64,000 nucleotides of DNA from Pseudomonas alcaliphila JAB1. Its GTDB lineage: Bacteria; Pseudomonadota; Gammaproteobacteria; Pseudomonadales; Pseudomonadaceae. Position numbers and translations under genes: made by a program. The notes under the pieces were generated by a model. That model was not told the DNA's origin, did no database searches, and saw only the letters and a list, made by a program, of their open reading frames with translations. Where the stretch lies: NCBI RefSeq assembly GCF_001941865.1, contig NZ_CP016162.1, positions 4,091,501-4,155,500 on the forward strand, read 5' to 3'. Positions 10,908 through 21,935 of the stretch are shown piece by piece; position 1 is the first letter of the stretch; every line of letters begins with the position of its first letter.

Positions 10908-11261
10908 TCAGTCAGCGGTTTTCAGGGCATCGGCGGACACGTCACGCACACCCTCGATTTCCTTGGTCTTGGCGATAGCCAGATCACGCTCGGCGTCGGT
11001 AGCGACCACGCCGGACAGGGAAACTACGCCCTGGTTGGTCTCGACCTTGATGTCCAGCGCGCTGAGGTTCGAGTCAGCAACGAAGGTGGATTTCACTTTG
11101 CTGGTGATCCAGGTGTCGGATACCGCCTGCTCGGCTTTATCCACAGTGTCATTGGCCGCCAGCATGGTCGGCTCTGCGGCGAAGGCTGCCGAGGCCAGCG
11201 ACATGCTCAGCACGGCAGCGGTCAGGGTGGTAGCGGCAAAACGGTTGATTGGCTGTTTCAT
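10908..11261 (-). CDS. Periplasmic BON-domain protein (OsmY-like)
   Basis: 117 residues starting at ATG 11261 behind GGAG; the longer frame to 11300 has no support. It has a clear signal peptide (MKQPINRF..., cleavage near AAFA/AEP) and a single BON domain (TWITSKVKSTFVAD ... VVSLSGVV ... AIAKTKEIEGVRDV). BON domains bind phospholipid, and OsmY-type proteins act in the periplasm during osmotic or envelope stress. E. coli OsmY has two BON domains; this one has one. About 50 bases separate it from csbD, so cotranscription is likely. Confidence 0.88.
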   Translation of the reverse strand: MKQPINRFAATTLTAAVLSMSLASAAFAAEPTMLAANDTVDKAEQAVSDTWITSKVKSTFVADSNLSALDIKVETNQGVVSLSGVVATDAERDLAIAKTKEIEGVRDVSADALKTAD

Positions 11262-11583
11262 AATTCGACTCCTGTACATTCCAGACAATCTGCAAACCAA
11301 CTCCTGGTTGCAGGTTCACCAGTACTGTTGCAGGGCCTGTGCCAGGTTTTTAAATTAAATTAAATCCTTTAAAAACAAACACTTAAATAAAATCACCATT
11401 ATGCTTTTGATTGCATTTCGCCGAGTCGCAAAAAAACTCTCGGGCAATTTGCATGATCCGATAACCGAGTGAACGCATGCATGCATCGCAGTCGCATCTC
11501 AGGTCGGCAATGACGAACCCTGACGATCGCGCACAAAAAAGGGCTCCCGTAGGAGCCCTCTCGTTCGAACAGGCGAACCGTGC
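11262..11583. promoter_or_regulatory. 322-base gap: AT-rich promoter region of the BON gene and the pnp terminator
   Basis: Positions 11345-11420 are strikingly AT-rich for this genome (TTTTTAAATTAAATTAAATC and similar), as expected for the promoter region of the leftward stress operon. A GCATGCATGCATCG alternation sits at about 11474-11488. The right end contains the pnp terminator listed separately. No ORF is credible here. Confidence 0.5.
11535..11560 (-). terminator. Rho-independent terminator of pnp
   Basis: Read on the minus strand: AGGGCTCCTACGGGAGCCCTTTTTT, a perfect 8-bp stem with a run of six T, 24 bases beyond the pnp stop. Confidence 0.9.
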
Positions 11584-13689
11584 TTAGACGCCAGAGGCCT
11601 CGGCAGCAGCTACATCCTTGATCGACAGCTTGATACGGCCGCGGTTGTCCACGTCCAGCACCAGTACCTTCACTTCCTGGCCTTCCTGCAGCACGTCGGT
11701 GACCTTCTCCACGCGCTGATCGCTCAGCATGGAGATGTGCACCAGACCGTCCTTGCCCGGCAGGATGTTGACGAAGGCACCGAAGTCGACGATGCGCTCG
11801 ACCTTGCCGACGTAGATCTTGCCGATCTCGGCTTCTGCGGTAATGCCCAGAACGCGCTGACGAGCAGCTTCGGCAGCTTCTTTGGTTTCACCGAAGATCT
11901 TGATCGAGCCATCGTCTTCGATGTCGATCGAAGCCTTGGTTTCTTCGCAGATACCACGGATGGTCGCGCCGCCTTTACCGATGACGTCGCGGATCTTGTC
12001 CTGGTCGATCTTCATCGCAATCATGGTCGGCGCGTTGGCCGACAGCTCGCTGCGCGATTGGGCGATAACCTGGTTCATCTGGCCGAGGATGTTCAGGCGA
12101 GCTTCCAGCGCCTGCTCCAGCGCCTGCTCCATGATTTCTTCGGTGATGCCCTGGATCTTGATGTCCATCTGCAGCGCGGTGACGCCCTTGGCGGTACCGG
12201 CTACCTTGAAGTCCATGTCGCCCAGGTGATCTTCGTCGCCGAGGATGTCGGTCAGCACGGCGAACTTCTCACCTTCCAGCACCAGACCCATGGCGATACC
12301 GGCAACCGGCGCCTTCATCGGCACACCAGCGTCCATCAGGGCCAGGGAAGCACCGCAGACCGAAGCCATGGAGGAAGAACCGTTGGACTCGGTGATTTCC
12401 GATACCACGCGGATGGTGTACGGGAACTCGTCAGCGCTCGGCAGCATAGCGGCAACGCCACGACGGGCGAGACGGCCGTGGCCGATTTCGCGGCGGCCAG
12501 TGGCGCCCATGCGACCACACTCACCGACCGAGTACGGCGGGAAGTTGTAGTGCAGCATGAAGGGGTCTTTCTTCTCGCCTTCGAGGGTGTCCAGCAGCTG
12601 TGCGTCGCGGGCGGTACCGAGGGTAGCCACGACCAGCGCCTGGGTTTCGCCACGGGTGAACAGCGCCGAACCGTGGGTCTTGTCCAGTACACCGACTTCG
12701 ATGTTCAGGCCACGCACGGTGCGGGTGTCACGACCATCGATACGCGGTTTGCCGTTGACGATGTTCTCGCGCACGGTGCGGTATTCGATCTCGCCAAAGG
12801 CTTCCTTGACTTCACCGGCAGTAGGCTGACCTTCTTCACCGGAGAACTTGGCCACGACCTGATCACGCAGCTCGCCCAGACGCGCGTAGCGGTCCTGCTT
12901 GACGGTGATGGTGTAGGCCTGGGAAATCGCCTCGCCGAACTCGCTACGGATGGCATTCAGCAGCGCGGTGTTTTCCGGCTTCGGCTGCCAGTCCCAGGTC
13001 GGCTTGCCGGCTTCAGCGGCCAGCTCGGCAACAGCCTGGATGACCACCTGAAATTCTTCATGGGCAAACAGTACGGCGCCCAGCATCTGGTCTTCGGTCA
13101 GCTCTTTGGCTTCCGATTCGACCATCAGCACGGCGTCCTTGGTGCCGGCCACGACCATGTCCAGGCTGGAAGCCTTGAGCTGCTCGTAGTTCGGGTTCAA
13201 CAGGTAGCCGGTTTCCGGGTGGAAAGCTACGCGTGCGGCGCCGATCGGGCCGTTGAACGGGATACCAGAGATGGCCAGAGCGGCCGAGGTGCCGATCATC
13301 GCCGCGATGTCCGGGTCGGTCTTCTTGCTGGTGGACACCACGGTGCAGATGACCTGCACTTCGTTCTGGAAGCCTTCCGGGAACAGCGGACGGATCGGAC
13401 GGTCGATCAGACGCGAGGTGAGGGTTTCCTTCTCGGAAGGACGTGCTTCACGCTTGAAGAAACCGCCGGGGATCTTGCCGGCTGCGTAGGTCTTTTCCTG
13501 GTAGTGCACGGACAGCGGGAAGAAGCCCTTGCTCGGATCGGCCGTCTTGGCGCCGGTTACGGCGACCAGCACGCTGACGTCGTCATCAACGGTGACCAGC
13601 ACGGCGCCGGAGGCTTGACGGGCGATACGGCCAGTCTCGAGGGTAACGGTCGACTGACCGAACTGGAATTTCTTGATTACCGGGTTCAC
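11584..13689 (-). CDS. pnp: Polyribonucleotide nucleotidyltransferase (PNPase)
   Basis: A 3'-to-5' phosphorolytic exoribonuclease and component of the RNA degradosome. The 701 residues carry, in order, RNase PH domain 1, the all-alpha linker, RNase PH domain 2 (with [14 protein letters not shown] and the catalytic-region [17 protein letters not shown]), a KH domain ([15 protein letters not shown], about 560-575) and a C-terminal S1 domain ([16 protein letters not shown]). Translation starts at GTG 13689 with AGGAAA upstream. It follows rpsO, and the inverted repeat between them (13771-13844) is where E. coli uses RNase III for autoregulation. Confidence 0.98.
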   Translation of the reverse strand: MNPVIKKFQFGQSTVTLETGRIARQASGAVLVTVDDDVSVLVAVTGAKTADPSKGFFPLSVHYQEKTYAAGKIPGGFFKREARPSEKETLTSRLIDRPIRPLFPEGFQNEVQVICTVVSTSKKTDPDIAAMIGTSAALAISGIPFNGPIGAARVAFHPETGYLLNPNYEQLKASSLDMVVAGTKDAVLMVESEAKELTEDQMLGAVLFAHEEFQVVIQAVAELAAEAGKPTWDWQPKPENTALLNAIRSEFGEAISQAYTITVKQDRYARLGELRDQVVAKFSGEEGQPTAGEVKEAFGEIEYRTVRENIVNGKPRIDGRDTRTVRGLNIEVGVLDKTHGSALFTRGETQALVVATLGTARDAQLLDTLEGEKKDPFMLHYNFPPYSVGECGRMGATGRREIGHGRLARRGVAAMLPSADEFPYTIRVVSEITESNGSSSMASVCGASLALMDAGVPMKAPVAGIAMGLVLEGEKFAVLTDILGDEDHLGDMDFKVAGTAKGVTALQMDIKIQGITEEIMEQALEQALEARLNILGQMNQVIAQSRSELSANAPTMIAMKIDQDKIRDVIGKGGATIRGICEETKASIDIEDDGSIKIFGETKEAAEAARQRVLGITAEAEIGKIYVGKVERIVDFGAFVNILPGKDGLVHISMLSDQRVEKVTDVLQEGQEVKVLVLDVDNRGRIKLSIKDVAAAEASGV

Positions 13690-13770
13690 GGTGTTTTCCT
13701 TCTCTTTGTTGCCTTGGGGGAAATTGGAAAGACGCGCGGGAGTCGGACCCGATGCATCCCTCGAAAAGCC

Positions 13771-13844
13771 AAAAGCTGGAAGCCCGGCGCCACGCGATGA
13801 GGATCACTCCCCACGCGCGACGCCGAACTCCCAGCTTCCAACTT
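13771..13844 (-). promoter_or_regulatory. Imperfect long inverted repeat in the rpsO-pnp gap
   Basis: AGCTGGAAGC...GGCGCCACGCG faces CGCGCGACGCCG...CAGCTTCCAACT. In the mRNA this makes a long stem in the pnp leader. It could end rpsO transcription or be an RNase III target for pnp autoregulation as in E. coli; the sequence does not decide between them. Confidence 0.5.
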
Positions 13845-13860
13845 GTGCAGCTCGCGTCTA

Positions 13861-14130
13861 TTAACGACGCAGGCCCAGGCGACCGATCAGGGCGCTGTAA
13901 CGACTGGCATCTTTACCCTTCAGGTAGTCCAGCAGCTTACGACGCTGGTTCACCATACGGATCAGACCACGACGGCTGTGGTGGTCTTTGCCGTTGGCCT
14001 TGAAGTGGCCTTGCAGCTTGTTGATGTTGGCGGTCAGCAGGGCAACCTGCACTTCCGGGCTACCGGTATCGCCTTCAGCTTGCTTGTAGTCGTTTACGAT
14101 CTGGGCTTTTTCTTCAACGCTGAGTGCCAT
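13861..14130 (-). CDS. rpsO: 30S ribosomal protein S15
   Basis: 89 residues, exact family length, with the conserved core [43 protein letters not shown] and [14 protein letters not shown]15 binds 16S rRNA early in small-subunit assembly. It lies between truB and pnp, the standard gammaproteobacterial order. Confidence 0.98.
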   Translation of the reverse strand: MALSVEEKAQIVNDYKQAEGDTGSPEVQVALLTANINKLQGHFKANGKDHHSRRGLIRMVNQRRKLLDYLKGKDASRYSALIGRLGLRR

Positions 14131-14297
14131 GTTGGCTTCCTCTCATCTGGAAACTGCCGAAGCAGTCTCAATAGGCCGGGAATCGCTTCCCGTGTTTTAA
14201 AAAGAGGTATGACCGTGCCTACTGACAGCCACCCTCGCAATCCTGAAGCCGCTATCGCCAGCCTCAGGTTTCGACCTCTTGGTCGAACCGTCCGGCG

Positions 14298-15218
14298 CTA
14301 GGCGCCGGTATAAATCAATCGACGCGGGGCTATACGCCCATCGTCACTCACCTCACCGATACCGATGAAGCGACCATTGTGATCCTGCACCCGCACCATG
14401 CCGAACTTCGGCGCTTCCGGCGCTCGCACCGGCTGCCCTTGCAACCAGTAGAACGCACTGTGCTCGGAGAACTGCAGCAGCGGCCAATCCTGCAGACCGC
14501 TATCGGCCGGCAGCAGGAAGCGATCCAGCGCTTCATGACCACCTTCGGCGTGTGCGGCCTCCAGCTCTTCCAGCGTTACGGTGCGCGCCAGGTCGAACGG
14601 GCCCGCCTTGGTACGGCGCAGTTCGGCGACATGTGCACCGCAGCCGAGCAACTGGCCGAGATCCTCGACCAACGTACGAATATAGGTGCCTTTGCTGCAA
14701 TCAACCGCCAGGCGCGCCTGCTCGCCTTCGCAAGCCAGCAATTCCAGGCGCGCAATAGTAACAGAACGCGCTTCGCGCTCCACTACTTCACCCGCACGCG
14801 CCAGCTTGTAGAGTGGCTGACCGTCCTTCTTCAAGGCCGAGTACATTGGCGGTATCTGTTTGATTTCACCGCGAAAACGCGGCAACAGTGCCTCAATCTC
14901 GGCGCGACCGACGGTCACCGGGCGCCGTTCCACAACATCGCCTTCGGCATCACCAGTGGTGGTGGTGACACCCAACTGAGCGACGGTCTCGTAGCCCTTG
15001 TCAGCATCAAGCAGATACTGGGAGAACTTGGTCGCCTCACCGAAACACAGCGGCAGCACACCGGTGGCCAACGGGTCGAGGCTACCGGTGTGACCGGCCT
15101 TCTCGGCATTGAGCAGCCAACGCACCTTTTGCAGCGCGGCGTTGGAGGTGAAACCGTGCGGCTTGTCGAGCAGGATAATGCCGTCGACCTTGCGGCGAAT
15201 ACGTTTGACCTGCGCCAC
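14298..15218 (-). CDS. truB: tRNA pseudouridine(55) synthase
   Basis: Converts U55 in the T loop of tRNAs to pseudouridine. 306 residues with [14 protein letters not shown] near 13-26, the catalytic-Asp motif [31 protein letters not shown] and a C-terminal PUA-like region. It starts with GTG 15218; the Shine-Dalgarno AAGGAG includes the last codons of rbfA, whose stop is 3 bases upstream, so the two are coupled. Confidence 0.97.
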   Translation of the reverse strand: MAQVKRIRRKVDGIILLDKPHGFTSNAALQKVRWLLNAEKAGHTGSLDPLATGVLPLCFGEATKFSQYLLDADKGYETVAQLGVTTTTGDAEGDVVERRPVTVGRAEIEALLPRFRGEIKQIPPMYSALKKDGQPLYKLARAGEVVEREARSVTIARLELLACEGEQARLAVDCSKGTYIRTLVEDLGQLLGCGAHVAELRRTKAGPFDLARTVTLEELEAAHAEGGHEALDRFLLPADSGLQDWPLLQFSEHSAFYWLQGQPVRAPEAPKFGMVRVQDHNGRFIGIGEVSDDGRIAPRRLIYTGA

Positions 15219-15221
15219 GCC

Positions 15222-15614
15222 TTACTCCTTGGAACCCGCGGTGTCGTCGTGCAGACGATCTTCCGCCACGGCACGCTCGATCAGTGCCGACAGGTGAGCA
15301 CCGCGCTGGACGCTCTCGTCGTAGTGGAAGTGCAGCTGTGGCACGCTGCGCAGCTTCATCGCCTTGCCCAGCTGCATGCGCAGGAAACCGGCCGCGTCGT
15401 TGAGTACCTTGAGGCTCTCTTTGATCGCCTCGGCATCATCCTGCCCCATGACGGTGATGAAGACCTTGGCGTGACCGATATCACGACTGACGTCGACTGC
15501 GGTGATAGTCACCAGCCCCAGACGCGGATCCTTGACCTCACGCCGAATAAGCTGGGCCAGTTCGCGTTGCATCTGGTCGCCGATACGCTGGGTACGGCTG
15601 TAATCTTTGGCCAT
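15222..15614 (-). CDS. rbfA: Ribosome-binding factor A
   Basis: A 130-residue KH-like protein required for late maturation of the 30S subunit and growth in the cold. Typical text: [25 protein letters not shown] at the start and ALGKAM-like [14 protein letters not shown] later. It lies between infB and truB as in E. coli; about 110 bases with a strong hairpin separate it from infB. Confidence 0.97.
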   Translation of the reverse strand: MAKDYSRTQRIGDQMQRELAQLIRREVKDPRLGLVTITAVDVSRDIGHAKVFITVMGQDDAEAIKESLKVLNDAAGFLRMQLGKAMKLRSVPQLHFHYDESVQRGAHLSALIERAVAEDRLHDDTAGSKE

Positions 15615-15667
15615 TTTCTACTTACCTTTACTTCGTCCGCTGCCTGTTCGCCAGCGGACTCAAAAGC

Positions 15668-15706
15668 GGCAAACGCCCGGCCGCGCGAATGCGGGGCCGG
15701 GCGTTG
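15668..15706 (-). terminator. GC-rich hairpin between infB and rbfA
   Basis: AACGCCCGGCC and GGCCGGGCGTT pair around a 12-base GC-rich loop; on the minus strand the stem is followed by TTTGCCGCTTTTG. It may be a partial terminator or an mRNA-processing or stability element inside the nusA-infB-rbfA-truB operon. Confidence 0.5.
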
Positions 15707-15723
15707 CGTGTTGCGACTCGCGA

Positions 15724-18210
15724 TTACAGGCTGCGAGCCACCTGGACTTTCTCGAACACTTCGATCTTGTCGCCGACCTTGACGTCGTTGTAGCTCTTCA
15801 CCGCGATACCGCACTCCATGCCGTTACGCACTTCGGCGACGTCGTCCTTGAAGCGACGCAGCGATTCCAGCTCACCTTCGAAGATCACCACGTCTTCACG
15901 CAGTACGCGGATCGGACGGTTACGGAAGACAGTGCCTTCGATGACCATGCAACCGGCAACCGCGCCAAACTTCGGCGAACGGAATACGTCACGCACTTCG
16001 GCGGTGCCCAGGATGTTCTCGCGAACATCGCTGCCGAGCATACCGGTGAGCGCCTTTTTGACGTCTTCGATGATGTCGTAGATTACGTTGTAGTAGCGCA
16101 TGTCCAGGCCTTCGGCCTCGACGATCTTGCGCGCACCAGCGTCAGCACGGACGTTGAAGCCGAACAGCACGGCGTTGGAAGCCAGCGCCAGGTTGGCATC
16201 GGACTCGGTGATACCACCGACGCCGCCACCGACCACACGCACCTGCACTTCGTCGTTACCCAGGGTGCTGAGCGAGCCTTGCAGGGCTTCCAGAGAACCA
16301 CGCACATCGGACTTGAGCACGATGTTGAGGGTTTTCTTCTCTTCCTGGCCCATGTTCTCGAAGATGTTTTCCAGCTTGCCGGCGTGAGCACGGGCCAGCT
16401 TGACCTCACGGAACTTGCCTTGACGGAACAGGGCAACTTCGCGGGCCTTCTTCTCGTCGGCGACCACGGTCATGTCGTCACCGGCATCCGGCGTACCATC
16501 GAGGCCGAGGATCTCGACCGGAATGGAAGGACCGGCTTCCTTGATCGGCTTGCCGTTCTCGTCAAGCATGGCACGCACGCGGCCATAGTTGACGCCAACC
16601 AGGACCATGTCGCCCTGACGCAGGGTACCGTCCTGAACCAGCACGGTGGCCACCGGGCCACGGCCCTTGTCCAGACGCGATTCGACCACCACACCACGAC
16701 CCGGGGCCGACGGCGTGGCTTTCAGCTCGAGAACTTCAGCCTGCAGCAGTACGGCTTCGAGCAGCTCGTCGATGCCGGTACCCATCTTGGCCGACACGTG
16801 CACGTAAGGTGCATCGCCGCCCCACTCTTCCGGGATCACGTCGAGAGCGGCCAGGCCGTTCTTGATGTTATCCGGGTTGGCATCGGGCTTGTCGATCTTG
16901 TTCACCGCGACCACGATCGGCACGCCAGCCGCTTTCGCGTGCTGTACGGCTTCCTGGGTCTGCGGCATTACGCCGTCGTCAGCTGCAACGACCAGGATGA
17001 CGATGTCGGTCGCCTTGGCACCACGCGCACGCATGGCGGTAAACGCAGCGTGACCGGGGGTGTCGAGGAAGGTGACCATGCCACGCTCGGTTTCCACGTG
17101 GTAAGCACCGATATGCTGGGTGATGCCACCCGCTTCACCGGAAGCCACCTTGGCGCGACGAATGTAGTCGAGCAGCGAGGTCTTACCGTGGTCAACATGG
17201 CCCATTACGGTCACGACCGGAGCACGGGAAACGGCTTCACCTTCGAACTTCAGCGACTCGGCCAGGGAATCTTCCAGGGCGGTATCACTGACCAGCTTGA
17301 CCTTGTGGCCCAACTCTTCGGCGATCAGCTGGGCAGTTTCCTGATCCAGCACCTGGTTGATGGTGGCCGGGGTGCCCATCTTGAACATGAACTTGATGAC
17401 TTCAGCAGCCTTGACCGACATCTGCTGAGCCAGATCGCCCACCGTGATGGTTTCGCCAATGGCCACTTCACGCACCACCGGACCGGCCGGAGCCTGGAAG
17501 CCATGCTGGTTGCGCTTCTTCATCTTCGACTTGCCGCGGCCACCACGACGGAAACCGTCGCTTTCTTCATCGACGCTACGCGGAGCGACGCGCGGAGCCG
17601 GCGCCTTCTCCTTGGTCGCGGGGCGATGCTGGGTGTGCTTGCGATCGCGACGCTCATCTTCATCAGAGCGTGCCTTCTCGGGGCGACGCACTTCCTCTTT
17701 CTTGCGCTCGACTTCGACGACCGGAGCGGCAACCAGCGGCTCGCTGACAGGCGTCGGCGCAGCAACTGGTGCAGCGCCATCGGTCGCAGCAGCGGCAGGC
17801 TGACGCTTGGCTTCTTCGTCAGCCTTGCGCTTGGCTTCTTCTTCGGCCTTCAGGCGTTCAGCCTCGGCAGCGGCGCGCTGCGCTTCCAGCTCGCGCTGCT
17901 TCTCGGCTTCGATCTCTTCCGGGCTGCGCTTGACGAAGGTTTTCTTCTTGCGCACTTCAACACTGATGGTCTTGCTACCAGCAACGCGCAGGGTGCTGGT
18001 GGTCTTGCGCTGCAAGGTGATCTTGCGCGGCTCTTCGACCTTGTCGCCGTGACTGCTCTTGAGATGGGCCAGCAGGGCCTGTTTCTCACTATCGGTCACT
18101 ACTTGTTCGGCACTGTCGTGGGACAGGCCAGCTTCACGCATCTGCTGCAGCAGGCGCTCAACCGGGGTGTCGACCACTGTGGCCAGTTCTTTAACCGTGA
18201 CTTGCGTCAT
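15724..18210 (-). CDS. infB: Translation initiation factor IF-2
   Basis: GTPase that positions fMet-tRNA on the 30S subunit and promotes subunit joining. The start ATG 18210 ([10 protein letters not shown]) gives 828 residues. The N-terminal IF2_N domain is followed by a highly charged, Lys/Glu/Ala-rich linker (about 95-250), then the G domain with GHVDHGKT at 337-344, DTPGH and NKID, and the C-terminal beta-barrel domains. Two N-terminal Met alternatives upstream lack conservation. The first codons of infB lie 26 bases after the nusA stop, so the pair is cotranscribed. Confidence 0.98.
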   Translation of the reverse strand: MTQVTVKELATVVDTPVERLLQQMREAGLSHDSAEQVVTDSEKQALLAHLKSSHGDKVEEPRKITLQRKTTSTLRVAGSKTISVEVRKKKTFVKRSPEEIEAEKQRELEAQRAAAEAERLKAEEEAKRKADEEAKRQPAAAATDGAAPVAAPTPVSEPLVAAPVVEVERKKEEVRRPEKARSDEDERRDRKHTQHRPATKEKAPAPRVAPRSVDEESDGFRRGGRGKSKMKKRNQHGFQAPAGPVVREVAIGETITVGDLAQQMSVKAAEVIKFMFKMGTPATINQVLDQETAQLIAEELGHKVKLVSDTALEDSLAESLKFEGEAVSRAPVVTVMGHVDHGKTSLLDYIRRAKVASGEAGGITQHIGAYHVETERGMVTFLDTPGHAAFTAMRARGAKATDIVILVVAADDGVMPQTQEAVQHAKAAGVPIVVAVNKIDKPDANPDNIKNGLAALDVIPEEWGGDAPYVHVSAKMGTGIDELLEAVLLQAEVLELKATPSAPGRGVVVESRLDKGRGPVATVLVQDGTLRQGDMVLVGVNYGRVRAMLDENGKPIKEAGPSIPVEILGLDGTPDAGDDMTVVADEKKAREVALFRQGKFREVKLARAHAGKLENIFENMGQEEKKTLNIVLKSDVRGSLEALQGSLSTLGNDEVQVRVVGGGVGGITESDANLALASNAVLFGFNVRADAGARKIVEAEGLDMRYYNVIYDIIEDVKKALTGMLGSDVRENILGTAEVRDVFRSPKFGAVAGCMVIEGTVFRNRPIRVLREDVVIFEGELESLRRFKDDVAEVRNGMECGIAVKSYNDVKVGDKIEVFEKVQVARSL

Positions 18211-18236
18211 GCATCTTTCTCCTCGGCCGCAACCGC

Positions 18237-19718
18237 TTATTCGAACCAATGGGCTCGGGCGGCCATGATCAGCTTGCCGGCACGCTCTTCGTCGATGCCG
18301 TCGATGTCGAGCAGGTCGTCAATAGACTGCTCGGCCAGGTCTTCACGGGTAATCACGCCGCGCAGCGCAAGCTCTAGAGCCAGCGCCTTGTCCATGCCTT
18401 CCAGTTCCAGCAAATCATCTGCCGGATGGGCATCGGCCAACTTCTCCTCGTTGGCGATCGCCTTGGTCAGCAGACGATCCTTAGCCCGTGCACGCAGCTC
18501 ATTGACGATCTCCTCGTCGAAGCCATCGATACTGAGCATTTCTTCCATGGGTACGTAGGCAATCTCTTCGAGACTGGTGAAACCCTCTTCGACCAGGACT
18601 TGAGCCAGTTCTTCGTCGACTTCCAGCTCGTCGATGAAGGACTGCAGGATGTCGCCGGTTTCTGCCTGTTGCTTGGCCTGAATGTCCGCTTCGGTCATCA
18701 CGTTCAGGGTCCAGCCGGTCAACTGACTGGCAAGACGCACGTTCTGACCGCCACGACCAATGGCCTGGGCCAGGTTGTCTTCGCCAACGGCGATGTCCAT
18801 GGCATGGGCATCTTCATCGACGATGATCGCAGCCACTTCAGCCGGCGACATGGCATTGATAACGAACTGCGCGGGGTTGTCGTCCCACAGCACGATATCG
18901 ACGCGCTCACCGCCCAGTTCGCCGGAAACGGCCTGGACGCGCGAACCACGCATACCGATGCAGGCACCCTGCGGGTCGATACGCTTGTCCTTGGAGCGCA
19001 CGGCGATCTTGGCGCGCGAACCCGGATCACGGGAGGCGGCCTTGACGTCGATCAGCCCTTCGGCGATTTCCGGTACTTCGATGCGGAACAGCTCGATCAG
19101 CATTTCCGGAGCGGTACGCGACAGGATCAGTTGCGGGCCGCGGTTCTCGGTACGAATTTCCTTGAGCAGGGCACGCAGACGCACACCCACGCGGAAAGTC
19201 TCGCGCGGGATGATGTCTTCACGGGCCAGCAGCGCCTCGGCGTTGTTGCCCAGGTCTACGATGACGTTGTCGCGGGTGACCTTCTTCACGGTGCCGGAGA
19301 TGATCTCACCCAGGCGCTCGCGGTAGGCGTCTACTACCTGAGCACGCTCTGCCTCGCGCACTTTCTGCACGATGACCTGCTTGGCGGTTTGCGCGGCGAT
19401 GCGACCGAACTCGATGGAATCGACCTTCTCTTCGAGCACCTCACCGATCTTGGCGTTGGCCTCAACGGCCTGCGGCATGTCCTCGGTCACCTGGTAGGCC
19501 GGGTCCTCGAACTCGGACTCATCGACCACGGTCCAGCGGCGGAAAGTTTCGTAGCTACCGTTCTGACGGTTGATCGACACACGCAGGTCGACTTCGTCCT
19601 CGAAACGCTTCTTGGTGGCGGTTGCCAGAGCCAGCTCCAGCGCCTCGAAAATCACGCTGGCCGGTACACCCTTTTCGTTGGATACCGACTCAACAACCAG
19701 CAGTACTTCTTTGCTCAT
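18237..19718 (-). CDS. nusA: Transcription termination/antitermination factor NusA
   Basis: Binds RNA polymerase and modulates pausing, termination and antitermination. 493 residues from ATG 19718 ([16 protein letters not shown]): an N-terminal RNAP-binding domain, an S1 domain ([18 protein letters not shown]), two KH domains ([19 protein letters not shown] and [17 protein letters not shown]) and two C-terminal helix-hairpin-helix acidic repeats as in E. coli. Operon position between rimP and infB is conserved. Confidence 0.98.
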   Translation of the reverse strand: MSKEVLLVVESVSNEKGVPASVIFEALELALATATKKRFEDEVDLRVSINRQNGSYETFRRWTVVDESEFEDPAYQVTEDMPQAVEANAKIGEVLEEKVDSIEFGRIAAQTAKQVIVQKVREAERAQVVDAYRERLGEIISGTVKKVTRDNVIVDLGNNAEALLAREDIIPRETFRVGVRLRALLKEIRTENRGPQLILSRTAPEMLIELFRIEVPEIAEGLIDVKAASRDPGSRAKIAVRSKDKRIDPQGACIGMRGSRVQAVSGELGGERVDIVLWDDNPAQFVINAMSPAEVAAIIVDEDAHAMDIAVGEDNLAQAIGRGGQNVRLASQLTGWTLNVMTEADIQAKQQAETGDILQSFIDELEVDEELAQVLVEEGFTSLEEIAYVPMEEMLSIDGFDEEIVNELRARAKDRLLTKAIANEEKLADAHPADDLLELEGMDKALALELALRGVITREDLAEQSIDDLLDIDGIDEERAGKLIMAARAHWFE

Positions 19719-19878
19719 CGTACGCCTCGCCTTTCGCAATCCATTGGTTCTGCACAGTCCGCGTCACGTTCACGCCGTTGGCGCTATCTTCGTGAGCTGC
19801 CGCGCTACCTTCGCGCCATCTGTGTCGCTTGCGCTGCGCCGACAATCGACAGTCCAGCAGCGCCACAGAATCCGCATC

Positions 19879-20337
19879 TCAATCAAATCGGGGGATGATA
19901 TTGGCCTTGTCGATCAGGTCGATCGGCAACAGATACTCGTGGTCATCCACCTGAACTACCACGTCCTGCTCCTCCACACCGCGAAGGAGACCCTGGAAGT
20001 TACGACGCCCGTCGAAAGGCGAACGCAGCTTGATCTTCACCTGTTCACCGGCATGCGCCGCAAACTGTTCGAGAGTGAACAACGGACGATCCATGCCAGG
20101 AGAAGAAACTTCCAGTGTGTACTCCGAGGTAATCGGATCCTCGACATCGAGTACACCACTGAGCTGACGGCTGACGATTTCACAATCGTCGATCAGGATG
20201 CCATCGGCTTTATCGATATAGACACGCAGCAGCGAATGACGCCCCTGCGACAGGAACTCGATGCCCCAACATTGGTAACCGAGCGCCTCGATTACTGGGG
20301 CCAACAAGGCCTGCAACTGTTCTAGCTTGCTCGACAC
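19879..20337 (-). CDS. rimP: Ribosome maturation factor RimP
   Basis: 152 residues; promotes 30S subunit assembly. Conserved segments: [43 protein letters not shown] and [16 protein letters not shown]. First gene of the rimP-nusA-infB-rbfA-truB group. About 160 bases separate its start from nusA, which is unusual in holding no ORF. Upstream are two hairpin terminators and tRNA-fMet. Confidence 0.97.
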   Translation of the reverse strand: MSSKLEQLQALLAPVIEALGYQCWGIEFLSQGRHSLLRVYIDKADGILIDDCEIVSRQLSGVLDVEDPITSEYTLEVSSPGMDRPLFTLEQFAAHAGEQVKIKLRSPFDGRRNFQGLLRGVEEQDVVVQVDDHEYLLPIDLIDKANIIPRFD

Positions 20338-20368
20338 TTAACGGCCCTCGTGCATGCTGTGCAAATAA

Positions 20369-20391
20369 AAAATGGGCGAAACGCCCATCCC
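20369..20391 (-). terminator. Terminator or attenuator just upstream of rimP
   Basis: On the minus strand GATGGGCG TTT CGCCCATTTTTTA: a 7-bp stem, tight loop and six T, 32 bases before the rimP start. A full terminator between the tRNA promoter and rimP would have to be read through for the tRNA promoter to supply the nusA operon. Confidence 0.8.
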
Positions 20392-20434
20392 TTCAATCCG
20401 CCGTAAATACCAACGGACACTGTCTTTCAGCTAA

Positions 20435-20456
20435 CAAAAAGCCCCTGAAAAGGGGC
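20435..20456 (-). terminator. Terminator after tRNA-fMet
   Basis: On the minus strand GGCCCC TTTTC AGGGGCTTTTTG: short GC stem with five T, 11 bases beyond the encoded CCA end of the tRNA. Confidence 0.85.
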
Positions 20457-20466
20457 CTGCTGAAAC

Positions 20467-20543
<77 letters not shown>

Positions 20544-20559
20544 TCAAAGCTGGGCCGGA

Positions 20560-20589
20560 ATTATACGGCCACCCCCTGGCGAGGGTCAA
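20560..20589 (-). promoter_or_regulatory. Sigma-70 promoter of tRNA-fMet
   Basis: On the minus strand TTGACC, an 18-base spacer, and a perfect TATAAT at 20565-20560. The predicted start is about 10 bases before the mature tRNA, and a GC-rich discriminator follows, as is usual for stable RNA promoters. Confidence 0.85.
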
Positions 20590-20607
20590 CCAAACACTCC
20601 AGCAACA

Positions 20608-20635
20608 AGAAAGCCCGCGAACTGCGGGCTTTCTT
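20608..20635 (-). terminator. Terminator after tRNA-Leu
   Basis: On the minus strand AAAGCCCGC AGTT GCGGGCTTTCTTG; a near-perfect stem with a T-rich tail, starting 6 bases beyond the tRNA-Leu CCA. It ends the tpiA-secG-tRNA transcript. Confidence 0.85.
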
Positions 20636-20640
20636 GAGTA

Positions 20641-20726
20641 TGGTACCGAGGAGGGGACTCGAACCCCTACAGCCTATGGCCACTACCACCTCAAGGTAGC
20701 GTGTCTACCAATTCCACCACCTCGGC
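20641..20726 (-). tRNA. tRNA-Leu (GAG)
   Basis: 86 nt with encoded CCA and the long variable arm of class II tRNAs. Acceptor GCCGAGG/CCTCGGT; anticodon stem CTACC/GGTAG with loop TTGAGGT gives anticodon GAG. The 5' end is 7 bases after the secG stop codon, so it must be cut from the secG mRNA. Confidence 0.96.
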
Positions 20727-20733
20727 AAAACTG

Positions 20734-21111
20734 TTACTGCCCTGGAGCCTCCGGCACATCCGAAGCATCGGATGCTGGAGCTTGCTCTTCGAGCACCGGC
20801 ACATCTTCGACAGCCGGTTTTTGTTGAACTTCCAGAACCGCTGGATCTGGCAGACCAACTTGAGTCAGTGCATCAGCTTTTTCTTTAGCAAAGAACGCTA
20901 AACCCAAGCTGGTAATGAAAAAAGCCGCGGCGAGTATACCAGTAAACCTACTCAGAAAGGTAGAGGAACCTTGGCTTCCGAATACAGTTGCCGAAGCACC
21001 CGAACCGAACGACGCACCCGCGTCAGCGCCTTTACCCTGCTGCAACAGCACCAGCACTACAATACCGATCGCACCCAGCAGGTGCAGAACAACAATGACT
21101 GTTTCCAGCAT
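20734..21111 (-). CDS. secG: Protein-export membrane protein SecG
   Basis: Small subunit of the SecYEG translocon. 125 residues with two membrane segments (about 3-22 and 53-72), the [21 protein letters not shown] loop between them, and a long acidic, Pro/Ala/Glu-rich tail typical of Pseudomonas. Its start is 3 bases after the tpiA stop and its stop is 7 bases before tRNA-Leu. Confidence 0.96.
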   Translation of the reverse strand: MLETVIVVLHLLGAIGIVVLVLLQQGKGADAGASFGSGASATVFGSQGSSTFLSRFTGILAAAFFITSLGLAFFAKEKADALTQVGLPDPAVLEVQQKPAVEDVPVLEEQAPASDASDVPEAPGQ

Positions 21112-21114
21112 TCT

Positions 21115-21870
21115 TCAGTTTCCTGCAGCGCGACAGATCGCACCGAATTCATCCGCATTCAGAGAGGCGCCACCTACGAGCCCCCCATCGATATCCCGCA
21201 TGCCGAACAACTCGGCAGCACTGGTGGCCTTCACACTGCCACCATAAAGAATTCTCAACCCACTCGCGACACCAGCATCGAGCTGCGCAACTTGCGCACG
21301 GATCGCTGCGTGCACTTCCTGAGCCTGCTCGGGCGTAGCGGTCAACCCGGTACCAATGGCCCATACAGGCTCATAGGCCACTACGGCGTTTTTCAGCACA
21401 TCGACACCCAGCGCGCCGATCACTGCGGCCAACTGGCCACCCACTACACCCAGCGTTTTATTCGCTTCACGTTGCTCGCGGGTCTCCCCCACACAGAGCA
21501 CGGGAGTCAAACCTGCAGCCTGTACCGCTGCAAACTTGCGCACGACCACTTCGTCACTTTCACCCAGAATCAGGCGACGCTCGGAGTGACCAACAAGCAC
21601 CAGCTCACAACCGCCGTCGACCAACTGACTAACTGCCAGCTCACCAGTCAAGGCGCCCTGCTCTACTTGTGCCGCACAATCCTGCGCTCCAACCTTCACC
21701 GCTTTACCATTCAGGCCTTCGACGACCTGAGCGATATGCAGACTGGAGGGAAACACCGCAACATCGACATCAGCAGGCAGTACCTGCTGACGTACACCTT
21801 CGATCAGCTCTGCGACGCTTGCGCGGGTACCGTGCATTTTCCAGTTACCAGCGACCAAGGGGCGACGCAT
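21115..21870 (-). CDS. tpiA: Triosephosphate isomerase
   Basis: Interconverts dihydroxyacetone phosphate and glyceraldehyde 3-phosphate. 251 residues, normal length, with GNWKMHG (catalytic Lys) at 6-12, the catalytic His in LVGHSERR, and the [10 protein letters not shown] signature holding the catalytic Glu. Together with secG it forms the tpiA-secG pair conserved in Pseudomonas. Confidence 0.98.
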   Translation of the reverse strand: MRRPLVAGNWKMHGTRASVAELIEGVRQQVLPADVDVAVFPSSLHIAQVVEGLNGKAVKVGAQDCAAQVEQGALTGELAVSQLVDGGCELVLVGHSERRLILGESDEVVVRKFAAVQAAGLTPVLCVGETREQREANKTLGVVGGQLAAVIGALGVDVLKNAVVAYEPVWAIGTGLTATPEQAQEVHAAIRAQVAQLDAGVASGLRILYGGSVKATSAAELFGMRDIDGGLVGGASLNADEFGAICRAAGN

Positions 21871-21935
21871 GTTTTACCTCGTCGATCAAAGAGGGCGCAG
21901 ATGTTACCCAAGAGCACCCTCGGTAGCAAGCGCAA

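Noticed and set aside
15607..18558. 983-codon frame opposite infB
   Set aside because: Same reason: shadow of infB, with His/Asp/Leu-rich low-complexity translation and no recognisable domain.
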